From Callorhinus ursinus (lineage: Eukaryota; Chordata; Mammalia; Carnivora; Otariidae): 64,000 bases of DNA. The notes under the pieces are model-generated. The model saw only the letters and a list, made by a program, of their open reading frames with translations. It had not been told where the DNA came from and searched no databases. Numbering within the stretch: position 1 is the stretch's first letter; each line of letters starts with the position of its first letter. A program made the position numbers and the translations under genes. Of this stretch, positions 1 to 12,440 are shown one piece after another. The stretch covers positions 8,162,695 through 8,226,694 of the forward strand of contig NW_020312788.1 of assembly GCF_003265705.1 (NCBI RefSeq). The letters run 5' to 3'.

Positions 1-44
1 TTCCTTGGCTTTGCTTTTTTGGTCTTAAATTCTGGTTACTTTTT

Positions 45-240
45 TTTTTTTTAAGATTTTATTTATTTATTTGAGAGACAGAGAGAATGAGAGAGAAAGC
101 ACATGAGATGGGGGAGGGTCAGAGGGAGAAGCAGACTCCCTGCTGAGCAGGGAGCCCGATGCGGGACTCGATCCCGGGACTCCAGGATCATGACCTGAGC
201 CGAAGGCAGTCGCTTAACCAACTGAGCCACCCAGGCGCCC
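45..240 (-). mobile_element. Young carnivore SINE (SINEC), antisense, near full length
   Basis: Read on the minus strand it has the tRNA-derived head 'gggcgcctgggtggctcag', the central part with gcatcgggctccctgctc-like sequence, a purine/pyrimidine-rich stretch, and an AAATAAATAAAATCTT-type tail that appears here as a T run. An 18-bp perfect target-site duplication, AAATTCTGGTTACTTTTT, lies at 27-44 and 241-258. The intact head and perfect TSD point to a recent insertion. SINEs of this type are moved by L1 machinery and encode no protein. The open frame inside it (63-278, minus) is not a gene. Confidence 0.95.
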
Positions 241-258
241 AAATTCTGGTTACTTTTT

Positions 259-3160
259 AAATGCATGCTTTTATTCATGCCTATTTCAGCAACTTCTCAG
301 AGTAAATGATATGACACCTTGTCTACCAATAAGATTCAGTGAGAGTGCTAGAAAATTGCTCTTCTGCTTTCAAAATGCAAAAACCTATTTTGCTATATGC
401 TCCAGTCATTACTATATTGTTAGAAGTACCCCAAATAGCAATGTATATAAGAATGACCTCATTTGACATTCAAATCAGCATTTGAAAAATGGACTCAAAA
501 TTAGTAGAAAAAAGTCTACTGATGATTGAGCACAAATCTTTTCCCAGGAGTACTAGTCAGAAGCCGAATCTAAATTTATATGCCCCTAGTGACTGTTTTG
601 GCCCCCTGTGAGGTTTTCCACTGATCAGAAGCACTTTTACAGCATAACTCCTGGTCTTTGAAAGTGGACCTAGAAATGTTCAGAGTCTACCTTCAGATGG
701 CACTACCGCCTCAGTGACAAAAATAAAGTAGCCAAGAACTTTATCCTCAAGTATCTTACCTATAGCTGGAGTATGGTTCCCTTTGAATGATAAGATTTGA
801 AGCTGCATCCTGTCACAAAAATGCTCTCCCACAGGCTCGCCATTGAGTTTGAGTTCCCTCCATCATAGTGTCCACCTTGAATTAAAACATTGTGTTTCTC
901 ACGTGGAACTATCGAAACATAATGCAAATATGAGCACTGAGAGAGATTACAGACTAGAACTTTTCATCAACTTGCATGCAAACTAACAATATTAATATTT
1001 GGGTGTACAGGGGCCAATAAATTACAACCATTCTTCTCCTCCAGGATGAGATGGAGATTAACACATCAGCTTTATAATGAGTCAAATGGATTAAAGAATA
1101 AAGTTTACATTTTTGGTCCCTTAGGACTATCTGATATGTTTCTTCCACTAATGCAAGGTGCTCCAAAGGATAGCCCACAAAGCAGATCCTTACCTAGCTG
1201 GCTGCAAGGGGAATCAGTGCTCAACCCACAGGCCCTGCCCAAGGGGACAAGTGGGCCAAGTCCCATAAAAGAAGGATTAAGTGGTGAAGAGAGAGGCCAT
1301 AAATGTGGGAGTCTCCAGATTAGAACGTAAGAATAGGAGTCCTCCTAACCATTAACATGGAAAACAGCACTATCGAGTGGCAAGAGACCAAACCAGAAGA
1401 CACAGAGGAAGTGCATTTTGACATAGGCAAAGTGATAGAGGATTGTTGATTCTTCCTGATTGAGGCCCTAATGAATCCCCTAAAGAGAGACCCCTTCTGT
1501 AAGATTCTATAATTAGCAAGAATGGATGAAGAAGAGGTGGAGGACAGCTGGGTTAGGTAGAGGAATAGCTTGGGGAAAGGTAGAGTTTGAAAGTTAGATC
1601 GCAAATGACAAAGACAAGCTCTGTTACTCAGCAGCATGTATCTGGCCGGCTTTGCCAAGCACAGTACAAAACTTGGGCCTTTGGAGGAAAATAGAATGAG
1701 CAGCTTTGTTTCTTGTCCTCAAGTAATTTATAGGCTAATCTAGTGGGATTATTTGGTTCCATTCATGTCAATGGGATTTATATTGCTTCCATTTTACATA
1801 AAGAAAAAAATATCTAAAAAGCAACTAACTATAGTCAGGGTATTAAAAAAATTCACTGTGTGTTGTGACATATGTGATATGTGATGGTTGTGTCATGTCA
1901 CAGAATTTTCACGTTCTTTCGTTTCTTTGTCATTAAAGTATTGGAGCCCTAAATTATCCAGACCTGGAAACAAAGTAGAAAAATTTATCTAGACAGTGAG
2001 AAAAAGAGAATGTGAGAAGCCAGCCAAAGCTGATTTTGCATGGACTAGGAAACACAGTGAGGGTCCAACAACTAGCAGGAGACAGCAATCAACATGACAT
2101 TGGCTCTTTGGTTGACAGTACTTGGCAGCATCTATAATTAACGTTCTACAAACAGACATAATGATTCAGGTAAAAGCTGGACAACATTCAGTGACAAATC
2201 TTTCTTCAAAAGAAGATCAATGTTTTGGATACATTTAATCTTTTCTTCTGTGTTTCCATCTTTGGCTAAGATTCTGATTTACCCCTCATTTGATAGAGCT
2301 AATTTTAGGTTATCTCCATGAAATAATGCCACCCGATAAAATGTTCTTGCTGCCAAATAGGAAAATGTGCTAAATAAATACAACTAAACATCACTTTGGA
2401 AAGGAGACATTTTAAGCATGAATTCTAAATTGCCCGAAATCAAAGCAGGTGCAAAAGGGAAGCTCTAATGAAATGGACATGGCTCTTCCAGCAAAAGTGA
2501 AGTGAGTTTTTGTTGTATTTTTTAAAGTGAGGAAGGAAATTACTCTAACTGTGGGCAAAGAGATAGTTTTTTGTGGCAGCAAGATGTTCCCCCAAATCCC
2601 TTCTGGCATGTGGATGAAAACTGATAGGGAAGTCAAGCTTTCTTTTTACATGGTGAAAGAATTAGTGTTCTCCAGAAGTGTCTCACAAGTGATAAAACTT
2701 CAAATACCTAATAGTAAAGAATCAGACTGTTTTGCTGATAATTTTATCAGTGGTTATTTCATACAAAATAAACGGGAGAATTTTAGATCAAGATTTTCTA
2801 TTTTTCATTAGGTAACAAAGACAAAGAAGATATGAATAGATCATTCTCTACAAAGTTATTATCTAAGAAGAATTAATAGAAATTGTGATTCAGATGTATG
2901 CTGCCAACGCAGCAGTTCTGGGCCTGGGTAGGTGAGTGTAAAATCAGCACCAAGATTTACAAAACTTTAAGGTCAAGAATCAGGACTGAACTTGTAGAAT
3001 CTTAAGGCAGTAGATAATCCAGAGCACCCCAGATCAATCTGATATAATTAACAATTATACGTCTGTGCAGGAAAAGAGATCACAAAAAGTAGTCTCTTTC
3101 AGACCTATTATTTTTATCACTATTATTTTTAATTATTATTCCCAAGAATGACTATTTTAT
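259..3160. other. Unique AT-rich non-coding sequence
   Basis: I recognise no gene or repeat family here. Open frames at 1046-1330 (+) and 1320-1658 (-) are short, lack family motifs and overlap on opposite strands. They look like chance frames. Confidence 0.5.
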
Positions 3161-3164
3161 TACT

Positions 3165-3290
3165 TTTATCTCCCACTGGACTTGAAGAAACTTAAGGAAA
3201 GAGACCATGTCTTACTGGTTTTTGTAAACCAGTGCCTAGCTGATGTCATGGTACATAGTGCATGTTAAATATTCACTGAGGAAATGAAAT
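3165..3290 (+). repeat. L2 LINE 3'-end fragment
   Basis: The run 'cttaaggaaagagaccatg', 'agtgcctagc' and then '...catagtgcatgttaaatattcactgagg' follows the familiar L2 3' end (a '-gggcaggga-', '-cagtgcctggcacatag-', '-caataaatatttgttgaatgaatg-' order). It is strongly diverged, as expected for an ancient mammalian repeat. Confidence 0.55.
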
Positions 3291-3375
3291 TATAGAGCAA
3301 CTTCAGAATATGATTTCTGGGTTGGATGTGCTTAATCAACACTGCTTTACAGAGATTTCTATGGTGGAAATATTT

Positions 3376-3524
3376 GGCACTGCCCAATTTGGTAGCTGCT
3401 AGCCACAGGGGACTACTAAGCCCTTGAAATATGGCTAGTGGAACTGAGGAACTGTATTATTAATTTTACTTAATTTTAAATAATTTAAATGTAAAATTAA
3501 GTTAGCCCCATGTTGGGCAGTGTG
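3376..3524. mobile_element. Small non-autonomous hAT-type DNA transposon (MITE)
   Basis: A 10-bp perfect terminal inverted repeat is present: CACTGCCCAA at 3378-3387 and TTGGGCAGTG at 3513-3522. The interior reads 'ggtagctgctagccac...cttgaaatatggctagtgg...' and matches a common mammalian MITE class with 'cactgtccaata' ends. The exact family name was not assigned. It has no coding capacity. It would have relied on a hAT transposase in trans and is now a fossil. Confidence 0.7.
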
Positions 3525-3754
3525 GTGCTACATTTTGCAAAAGAGTAAAGAGAATAGAAGGTGTTGGTTTTGTAATTTACTCTTTTAATACTATTTTGAC
3601 TACCATCTGTCTCCTCTCTCTATAGTCTCAAAATAGTCTCATATTTCAGGTTAGTTAAAAGTGACCAGTCTTCCTTGTTGACTTGCAATGACCAAATATC
3701 ACTGATCCATCTCATAATCATTGACTCTGTGTTTATAGTAGAGCATAAGAGAAG

Positions 3755-3900
3755 ACTAAGCGCGCAGACCTGTTGTTGCCTCATCAGTGAAAGGGGAATT
3801 GTAATTCCCATCTGATAGGTTGTTGGGAGGATTAAAGACAAAATGCTTAGTCTCTATGGCAATGACTGATACATAAGAGATAGTAAATGATAGCTGTTAC
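3755..3900 (+). repeat. MIR SINE fragment
   Basis: The order 'cctcatcagtgaaa', 'attcccatctgataggttgttgggaggattaaa', 'gatagtaaatgatagctgttact' follows the 3' half of the sense MIR consensus (cctcatctgtaaaatgggg, gggttgttgtgaggattaaa, aataaatgttag). It is diverged and non-coding. Confidence 0.7.
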
Positions 3901-4069
3901 TACTGTAGTTGTTAAGGGTAAAATAATGTGCTGAGTGCTGTGAGGATATTGAAGGATTAGTATAGTCACCGGCTGTTTAGAGTGATTTCCTAAAAATTTC
4001 CATTTATTCCATATAGGTACCAATAATTTTTCTGTTCCTTATCAATATGTCATTAATCTTAGTCCCTTC

Positions 4070-4190
4070 ATATAAAGGCCCTTCTACTAGGCTCTGCACG
4101 TTTTTGAGGAAGAGATTCCTGTCTTACTTATGTCTTCATACTCTTAGAACAGAAGCTGGTATTTAGTGTTAAAATGATTACTGAATTTGA
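4070..4190 (+). repeat. L2 LINE 3'-end fragment
   Basis: 'Taggctctgcacg...gaggaagagattcctgtcttacttatgtcttcatactc...agaacagaagctggtatttagtg...gattactgaatttgaatgata' resembles the L2 3' terminus with its closing '-tgaatgaatg-' pattern. It is diverged, and the boundaries are approximate. Confidence 0.5.
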
Positions 4191-5270
4191 ATGATACAAA
4201 AATACAGTCTTCACTGCTGCTGCTAATGGAAAACACGGTAGTTATACAGCAACCAGCAAGAGCAACAAATACAAGATATGATAAAACAGAAAACATCCCA
4301 TTAACTATAGTAATATTGATCTCACACACAACTCCTTCATCACACAAACACAGGTAAATAAGTAATCTAGGAAAATGGTTAACAGGACGTGTGAAGGGTC
4401 TATGGGAGGACAATTATCAAATTTATATAAATGTATATAAGGAAAACTTGAATTAATGCAAAGGCGTACCTTGTTCCTGGATGGGAAGAATACACATTGT
4501 AGAAAAGCATAATCTTTTTTTAAAATCAAAGGTTTGCACAAAATTTTCTGGAAATCTTTGAAAAATAAGAATATTGAGCTTGCCCCATCAAATATTAAAA
4601 CAAATTATAGAGCTGCAATAAGTAAACCAATGTAATATAGGTACAAGAATAGACACATAAAGTAGAATAAAATATATGAATTCAAAATGGCCCCTAGTAA
4701 AAATAAGAGTTTAACATAGGAAAACGGTCACTTGCATTGGAAAAAAATCAGTTTAGCATTTAGCCTCATACTGTATACCAAAACTAAATGCCACATGGAG
4801 TAGAGGGTTATATGAAATGACACCAAGAAACAAGAAGAAAATATTATTTATCTGTTGCAGGGAGGGTATGCTACACATCAAATAAAGTAATTGCATGAAT
4901 ATTAATGAGTAGTTGTATGTTTATAGAGTCTTTTAGCTTTTACCATCATAAACATATGAAAAAATTAAATTATAAGTAAAAGAAGTTTTATCAGCACAAA
5001 GATAAGTTCATAGAATTAGGGATTTTTCAACTAAAAGACTTTGGTTTAAATGTTGGCTGGGGCATATATAACTATGCAAACTTCAGGCTGATTATTTAAC
5101 CCAAATTTATGTTTTCTTATCTTTAAAATGAAAATCTGAAAAAATAAATGTCATGGTGTTAACATGACAAATTCAAAAATGTGTAAGACATTAGTGCATT
5201 GCCTAAAACAGAGTAAAATAAATGGTAAGCTAAAAATGATAAAGGATAACATCCTTGTTATGTAGTTTTA
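4191..5270. other. Unassigned AT-rich sequence
   Basis: No gene, microsatellite or repeat that I can name. The open frames at 4144-4413 and 4305-4541 (minus) are chance frames without recognisable domains. Confidence 0.45.
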
Positions 5271-5274
5271 CAGA

Positions 5275-7080
5275 TCATAAATTTTAATATTACTCTTTTT
5301 CTGATATGAATCTTGCAAATATTTTTTTCAAGATACTTAACTTGCTTTGATTTTTTTTTTTTGTCTTTTGTAAGAGAAAATTTTCATTTTTACTCAGATC
5401 TACTAGATTTTTCCGTCTTGGCTCTGGGGTTTCATTTTATTTAGAAAGTCTTCCCTTCTTTCAATTTTCTTCACATAATTATAAAAATATTCTCTTGTAT
5501 TTTTATCTAGCATTTGGATTTTTAATTCATAAAAAGTTTGTTAGCATAGAACATGGTAGATGATCTAATTTTATTTTATTTTATTTTAAATAATTAGCTG
5601 ATTATCCCAACACTACTTATTGAATAATTAATCCTTTCTAAAAAGTTTTAAATGTCATTTATTAAAGGTATGTTAATATTTATTCATAGGTCTTTTTCTG
5701 AACTCTGTTCTTTTCCATTGACCTATTTACTCTTCAGACAACCTCCCTGTTTTAATTATTATAGATTTATTTCTTATTTTTGATCTCTTTTAGGATAATA
5801 TTCTTTATTAAAGTGCTTTTCTGGATTCTTTTTTATGAATTTTAAAATAACTCATCAAGTTCTCTATGTTGAGAATTTTATTGGAATTGTTTTAAGTTTA
5901 TAAAGTAATATGAGGAAAATTGACATCCTAAAAAACTGAGTTCTTAAAGCCTGGGACTTGATATACTTCTCTAATTCTTAAACACTTTTTAGCACCACAC
6001 ATTCAATAAACTTGTAGTTTTCTTCACATTGTCATCACGCATTCCTTTTTCAGTTTATTCTCAAGCATTTTATTTTGTTGTTGTTTCTATTACAAATGAT
6101 ATTCTTTTCCCATTAAATTTTCTAATTGGATATTCCTGCTCTATAGAAAAGCTATTGAGTTTGGTGAATAATTGTATTGCTACCTATTTCACTTAAGTCA
6201 TATGTGTTTTCCTCTTAGATAATTTTATCATCTGCAAATATTAAAAGCTTTTTCCCCTCCTCTCCAATATTTATACCTTCATTTACTTACCTTTTTTTGA
6301 ATGAATGAATGAAATTTTCTGTGTATGATATTGAATAGTTTTGTCCCAAGTGTTTATTAATGGGAAGGTTTGTAATATTTAACCACTAAATATGATTTTG
6401 TTTTTATGTTTCTTTTTTAAAAAAAGATTTATTTATTTATTTGAGGGGTGGAAGGGCAGAGGGAGAGTCTTTAAGCCGACTCCACACTGAGCTGAGCATG
6501 GAGCCCGAAGGGGGAATTGATCTCAGGACACTGAGATCACAACCTCAGCTGAAACCAAGAGTCAGAGGCTTAACCAGCTGTGCCACCGAGGTGCCCCTGT
6601 TTTTTTGTTTCTAATAGGTAATTTTCATTGGGATTAGGGAGACCTTTCCCCTTTCAAAACCACTCCCCATGCTGGGACCATTCAATCAGAGAAAAGGATA
6701 TTAAAATTCTTGCCTGGGAGATAAATGCCTGAAAAATGGGTGGAGCAGGTGGTGGAAATAGAAAACTCTGCTCAATATTTTTACAAAAAAAGAGTATTTA
6801 AAGGAGCACCCTGTTGTTTTAATTATTTTAATTAATTAATAACATTTTGAAACAATTCCTTGCAATGCTTTCATTTTATATTTCATAAAATGAACTATAA
6901 TATATTTACATTCTTCTTAAATCCTGTTAGTTTTTTCATTTTCTGTGATGTCAATTATTTTCCTGCTAGTGGACTATTAATTTTATTCTGTCTATGATTC
7001 ATTGTAATCTAGAGTTTTTTTTCTTTTAGTTCCTTCTTTTTTTCTAATGTTTCAGGTAATTTTGGGGTGTTATAACTATA
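5275..7080 (-). mobile_element. Old L1 (L1M-type) fragment, antisense, with nested SINE
   Basis: T-rich sequence with phrases typical of reverse-complemented old L1 ORF2, such as 'tcttggctctggggtttcat', 'ttccattgacctatttactctt', 'gataattttatcatctgcaaata' and 'atgattttgtttttatg'. It holds no long open frame, so it is decayed. A SINE with its own TSD sits at 6414-6597, so this L1 predates that SINE. The exact subfamily and ends are uncertain. Confidence 0.55.
6414..6597 (-). mobile_element. Older SINEC copy, antisense, nested in old L1
   Basis: The minus strand reads 'ggggcacctcggtggcacagctggttaagcc' onward, with 'tgagatcaattccccc' in the middle and an A-rich tail (T-rich on this strand). A 15-bp TSD with one mismatch flanks it: TGTTTTTATGTTTCT at 6399-6413 and TGTTTTTTTGTTTCT at 6598-6612. 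It is more diverged than the SINE at 45-240. Confidence 0.88.
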
Positions 7081-7145
7081 TTTCCCAATTCATATGACAC
7101 TGAAATGAATTCATGTTATTCTATGATTTTAAAAACAAACTATTT

Positions 7146-7371
7146 GGGGGGTGCCTGAGTGGCTCAGTAAGTTGAGTGTCCAACTCTTGGTTTTGGCTCA
7201 GGTCACGATCTCACGATCATAGAGATTGAGCCCCATGTCAGGCTCTGCGCTCAGCGCAGTCTCCTTGGGATTCTTTCCTTCTCCCTCTCCCTCTGACCTT
7301 CCACCCACTCCTGCTCCCTCTCTCTCTCTAAAATATAAAATAAATAAAACCTTTAAAAATAAATAAATAAA
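7146..7371 (+). mobile_element. SINEC copy, sense
   Basis: It has the head 'ggggtgcctgagtggctcag', a diverged middle ('cacgatctcacgatcatagag'), a C/T-rich region, and the tail 'taaaataaataaaacctttaaaaataaataaataaa'. I found no convincing target-site duplication. It is moderately diverged. Confidence 0.9.
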
Positions 7372-7410
7372 GTGTTAGTGCAATCACCCCAGTCCTAAAT
7401 AAATAAATGG

Positions 7411-7446
7411 CTAGCTAGATAGATAGATTGATAGATAGATAGATAT
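7411..7446 (+). repeat. (GATA)n microsatellite
   Basis: Interrupted GATA/TAGA repeats ('ctagctagatagatagattgatagatagatagata') lie just downstream of a SINE tail. This is a simple repeat with one TTGA interruption. Confidence 0.9.
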
Positions 7447-8446
7447 AAGCTGTTTTTTTTTCCTTTACACATTTTACTGTAAAGAATTCAACAGTTTTTA
7501 AAAATCTTACAAGTTAAAATTAAGGAATAATATTTTACAAATTTATTTCAGCTTCACTCTTAGGAGCTAGATACTGAATCTATCCATTATAAGAAACAGT
7601 TCAGATCAAATTTTTCTCTTTATTATGGAGAAATATGAGAGGCTATTTATTTTTTCCTTAGTTTTTTGGACTTTTGTTAGAACAGCTTCTAAAAGGAGTA
7701 CATCATTTTTTAATTTCCATCACATATAATTATCACAGGGAGATGTGGTTTGATAGAAAAATAATGCAGAAGACACAGAAAAAAAATGCAAGTTCCTTCA
7801 ACTTGCAGAGAAAAAATGTAAAGCACAGAGCTAGGAACATAGTGGCACCCTAAGTGAGGTGGTGGGGGCAAGCTTCCCAGTCTACAGGTCCCTACCATAT
7901 GAAAGTAGAGTAAAACCGTGTCAGAACACAGTTAAGTGGCAGCCCACAAAATTCAATTGCCTAAAATGCACTTGTTGGAGATAAGTGAAATACCAGGACA
8001 AACCTATTCAGTTTGTCAATCTGGTGTTCTTGAGGCCCAGCTATGAAACCTCAGTCAGTGTGGTCCAACTGCCGTTGGCATCAACTAGTAGTGTGCTTTC
8101 ACAATATGGATGGGGATAACTCTAGGTCCTACGGCAGGCAGGATGTCCAGAATCACCACACCCATGCCAGGAGTCTCCTGTTAGCAGGAACCTAATCTGG
8201 GAATTTAGGCTGGCAGAATTGCTTGTAGGTTTCTCACTTAATTCTGAACCTTTTCCCTTTGAGAAGATTGAAACTTTCATCCAGCTCCTTCCCTGATGGG
8301 AGACTTCAGTTTTTAAAGACCATTTTCCCATGGGTGCTATTAACCCCTTTAAACCTGCCTAGAATCTGATACTACACCACTATTGTCAATCTGTGTTTAA
8401 TCATTTCATTTATTTTGACAACACCCATTACATTTTATTTATTTAC
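7447..8446. other. Unassigned non-coding sequence
   Basis: No recognised gene or repeat. Open frames at 7710-7898 and 8122-8331 (minus) lack domains and are likely chance. Confidence 0.45.
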
Positions 8447-8558
8447 TTTTTATTATTATGTTATGTTAATCACAATACATTACATCATTAGTTTTTGATG
8501 TAGTGTTCCATGATTCATTGTTTGCGTATAACGCCCAGTGCTCCATGCAGAACATGCC
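8447..8558 (-). mobile_element. Carnivore L1 3' terminus, antisense, 5'-truncated
   Basis: On the plus strand it runs from a T-rich tail through 'ttattattatgttatgttaatcac' and 'tacattacatcattagtttttgatgtag' to 'ctccatgcagaacatgcc'. This is the reverse complement of the last ~110 bp of the carnivore L1 3' UTR, also seen at 14460, 26220 and 39400. It is severely 5'-truncated. I found no clear TSD. Confidence 0.9.
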
Positions 8559-8559
8559 T

Positions 8560-10510
8560 TTCTTAATTGGGTTTTAAAAAAAGATGATCTGTATTCAGTG
8601 TTTTTATTGTCTAATCTTCTAATTCCACTGCCTGAAACAACTGTATATTCTAAGGAAAACAACAACAACGTTTAATTGCTAAAGCCAATGTCTTCACCTT
8701 TGGCTATGATGTTGTATTTTTTAAATTATTTTGTGGCATCTTTGTTTTCCCATGTTTTGATTTCTCAACCTCCTTCCATCTCTTAGTTATAGATGTTCCT
8801 ACAGATGTTGTCCTTAGCACACTTCTCTCTTTCTCTTAACTACATATCTTTCCCAGGTAATCTTTTCTAGATACTGTCATTGTCATTCATTGTCATAGCA
8901 ATGAAACTAAATCCCAGAACTGTATCTTGAGATTTTATGTTCCTTCAGATTCTAGATCCACACATCCTATGGCTACTACTTACTTATCCATTAACAGACG
9001 GTTCCCCATAGGGACTTCAAATTCTCTGTCTGGAAACTCAACTCAGTTTTACACATATCTGAATTCTTACCGTTGTTTTGAGTGACTTTTCCAGGCCCTA
9101 AGCCTTATAGTTCCTTGATTGCCTCAATTCAGTTGACCTTCAGATCCATTCCACTTTGGTAATTCACCCCATGACCAAGCTTGGATATTGTCATCACCTG
9201 GGTGTTTTCTGACTCTGGAACCCAAAATAACAACTTATGTTATCCCAGTCAGTAAAAGTAGTCCAATCCAAAATTCTTCCAGGTTATAATTTAGTCTTTC
9301 TTGGGTAAATTCAAATTCTAGTATTTTTATCTCTATCATTATTTGTAATTCAACACCTTGTCTTTTAAGAATTCACTCTGAACAGTAGTGTGCTGGTAAA
9401 TGTTTAATAACTAGCTCTGTGAAAAATAAAACCTCTTCATATAACATTTTCTGATTTCTGTAGCTTTCTAATTTCTGCAAATATTCCCACCAAGCCACCA
9501 ACACAATGTCACTGAATGCTGTGTTGGGAAAAGCTGTGCATAATCAGGTCTTGAGAGCTTGAAAGAGCCATGGTGGTTCCAGCACCCCACTCACTGGCTC
9601 TAAGCTTGCATTACTCTCCCTCCTGGCTCATGCCAGATTCTAAACCCCACCAGGCCCTGTGCTAATACTTCATCTGACAACAAGGACAGTGGGTTGGAAG
9701 TGTAATCCACTGACAAATGAGCACACAGAAATTGCAAGTTGGTTACTTCTCTGCTGATGTCCTTAGCCAGTCCAATCTCTGCCACTGGCTCTGTTGTGTA
9801 ACTCTCTTTGTTCTACTGAACATCTTAATCATAGTCTCTTGTGTCAGTGATCTAGTGAAAGACTTAGGAAAAGTCACCAGAACCCTTGCATGAGGGTATT
9901 TTCCATACTCAGCAGTCCATTGGTGAGACAGACAAGTTAGCCATGGTCCAGCTATCCTCTGTAGGACCATGGGGGAAATTTATATTCCCACCACATCACC
10001 ACACCACCATTCAGTCCCTGGCTTTACAGAAAACTCACATGTGGTGGGGGTGTGGGCAGGGAGGGAGTTGCATTTATTGATTTTTACTTTGTTTCAGCTC
10101 CTCATGCCATAATGCTTTTGACTACTGACCTTATCCCACACCCTAAGAGAGATGATAACCTTATGTGTTATGCCATTCATTAAACTTGAGGTCCGAAATG
10201 TATACCTGTCCCATGTTCAGAAATACCTACAAACTGTTGCGAGCAAATCTCTCTGGGAATAAAGCTTCCTTGTAAGGAAAGAGGAATGAGTGTTCCCCAC
10301 CTCACACAGAGGAAGGAGGGCATATGGAAATAAGGCTTGAAATAAGGCACCAGAAACTACAGAATCACAAAAACTCTTTGGTTTAAAGACCCTCTCTCTA
10401 TTTCTGGCTAATATTACATCTCTGCCTAGAATAGGGAAGGATGAACAATCTATTCTTTTATAGCATCAGTAACCTATTTTTTCCTGTTCCATGTGATTCC
10501 TGGTAGGGCA
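8560..10510. other. Unassigned sequence, possibly with ancient L2 remnants
   Basis: 'Gatccacacatcctatggctactac' and 'ggaaactcaactcagttttacacat' in the 8880-9240 stretch loosely recall decayed L2 coding sequence, but I cannot confirm it. The rest shows no recognisable gene or repeat. Open frames at 9600-10080 overlap on both strands and are chance. Confidence 0.35.
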
Positions 10511-10532
10511 TGTTTTAAAAACAGAGAAAAGT

Positions 10533-10716
10533 AGAGTGCCTGGGTGGCTCAGTTGGTTAAGTGTCTGACTTTTGATTTCAGCTCAGGTCATGATCTCAGG
10601 TCTGTGAGATCAAGCCCCACATCTGGCTCACACACTGGGCATGGAGCCTGCTTAAGATTCTCCCTTTGCCTCTGCCACCTCTTCCCTCCTCTCTCTCTCC
10701 CTCAAAAAACAAACAA
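10533..10716 (+). mobile_element. SINEC copy, sense, with TSD
   Basis: It has the head 'agagtgcctgggtggctcag', 'ttggttaagtgtctgactt', a C/T-rich segment, and an A-rich tail ('caaaaaacaaacaaaaa'). The TSD is 16 bp with one mismatch: AAAAACAGAGAAAAGT at 10517-10532 and AAAAACAGAGGAAAGT at 10717-10732. The 73-codon open frame starting in the head is not a gene. Confidence 0.93.
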
Positions 10717-10858
10717 AAAAACAGAGGAAAGTTTTCTTTTCTTTCTCCAGTACCACATTTCTTAGAAAACCATTATGTTACAATGCAAGCACCAATTAAA
10801 GGAAAATAAGTATATTTTCCCCTTAATGCCAATATTCTCATGAAGAGACTAAAGAGAT

Positions 10859-10884
10859 TCTCTCTCTCTCTTTCTCTCTCTCTG
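10859..10884 (+). repeat. (TC)n microsatellite
   Basis: A short CT-repeat tract with one TTT interruption. Confidence 0.85.
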
Positions 10885-11139
10885 TATCATCTAAACTTTA
10901 GAAGTATTTAGAAGAATATATGTGTACACATTTGGGTCTTGAATTTATAAAAACTCTAATTCATCATTCTTTATTTGTATGCAATTTGATGTTTTCAATA
11001 AAAACTACAAAGATAGTATACATATAATATGTGACTAACCTAAATTTTATAGTCAATAAATCAGTCATTCTTGTGATTAAAATTTCTGAATATCTATTAC
11101 GTACAAGTCACTATTATGCTAAAGAATAAAGAGGAAAAG

Positions 11140-11261
11140 GGGTGCCTGGGTGGCTCAGTCATTAAGCATCTGCCTTCGGCTCAGGTCATGATCCCAGAGT
11201 CCTGGGATCGAGCCCCGCATCGGGCTCCCTGCTCGGTGGGGAGCCTGCTTCTCCCTCTGCT

Positions 11262-11297
<36 letters not shown>

Positions 11298-11327
11298 GAA
11301 TAAATAAATAAGATCTTTAAAAAAAAT
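11140..11327 (+). mobile_element. SINEC copy, sense
   Basis: Well preserved: 'ggggtgcctgggtggctcag', 'cattaagcatctgccttcgg', 'gggatcgagccccgcatcgg', a long (TC)n stretch, and the tail 'atgaataaataaataagatctttaaaaaaa'. No clear TSD was found by eye. The middle is close to the copy at 46.7 kb. Confidence 0.93.
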
Positions 11328-11489
11328 TTAGCCATGTATTTAAATTATTTTGATACACTATGTATTATCCAAGTATTTATTACTCATACACAAATAAAGA
11401 TTTTTATTATCTCAGTTTTTTTTGTTGGAATGCATGTTTAGGAATATGGTTTATTTAATACTGTATGCATGTTAATTTAGTTTCACTGT

Positions 11490-12440
11490 GCCTGAATTTT
11501 ATATTTTTCATTATTAACTATGACATTGGTAAGTAATGTTCACCTGGATCAGACATGCTCTTTTATTCAGCATCTCACCCTGTCTATGACACCGATTACC
11601 GTACAATGGACAAATCAAGCCACCAATCATGAACTGCCTCTAATAACTGCAATTACTTAAATCTGAAGCCCTGAGCAAATCTAGATTGCAGTGCACTCTC
11701 AATATTATTAGATGCCAGAAAAATCAAGTTCCCCAGGCTGCATGTCTCTGGCAAAACATGAGAGGATAGAGTTTAATTTCCCCGTAGATGTCAAACAGTA
11801 CATAGGATTGAGAAGCCTCTTTCAGGACTACAAGGGAATTGACTCACTAATTCAACAGATACTTTTATTTGAGTGCATTCTATGAGCATTTTCTTTCAAG
11901 TTGCCACAATGTAGGTACTCAATGGCAATATATTTTAAAAATTATTTTCTTTGATTGGTACCACAGAGAGTAAGAAAGGCAGTTCACTTTTGAGGTTTTG
12001 GAAAAATAATCCAGCATAAATACTGAAGTTCTACCAGCTTATTTCTCCTGTATTTTCCATATTGATAATCGACTTTTCAATTACTTGTCTTTATGTCTAC
12101 AACTGGTATTGTTATACAGGCTAAGTTAGTATTTCTCTTTTTTAAAAAAATTCTGTAATTACATGAATCTTTAATAATGACCCATAATGAGTATGGAATG
12201 AACTTGTCTATGCAGTGATAGATAGCACCTATTCTAATGACGGTGCTGCCAACCTACAATTCAGAAAAATCAGTAAATTGATTTCAGCTCAGCTATTAAG
12301 ACTGAATTTGTTATATCTTATCATCCACTACTTATCAAACTGTATTTAGATTACCATATATCATACATGCCAATCATTCATTTCTGCAGGTAAAAGAAAT
12401 TTTGGCTCTTTAATAACATCAAACCTATTAGAATACTTCT
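11490..12440. other. Complex unique sequence; candidate conserved non-coding element
   Basis: About 950 bp of high-complexity DNA without recognisable repeats. It contains TAAT-core and other AT-rich motifs (for example 'ctgcaattacttaaatc' near 11650 and 'ctgtaattacatgaatc' near 12154). Such islands in repeat-rich gene deserts are often developmental enhancers. This is inference only; conservation cannot be seen from one sequence. Confidence 0.25.

Noticed and set aside
1046..1330. 94-codon frame ending near a GTAAG at 1326, a possible exon
   Set aside because: The donor match is weak (aacGTAAGA), composition is not clearly coding, and the protein has no recognised features.
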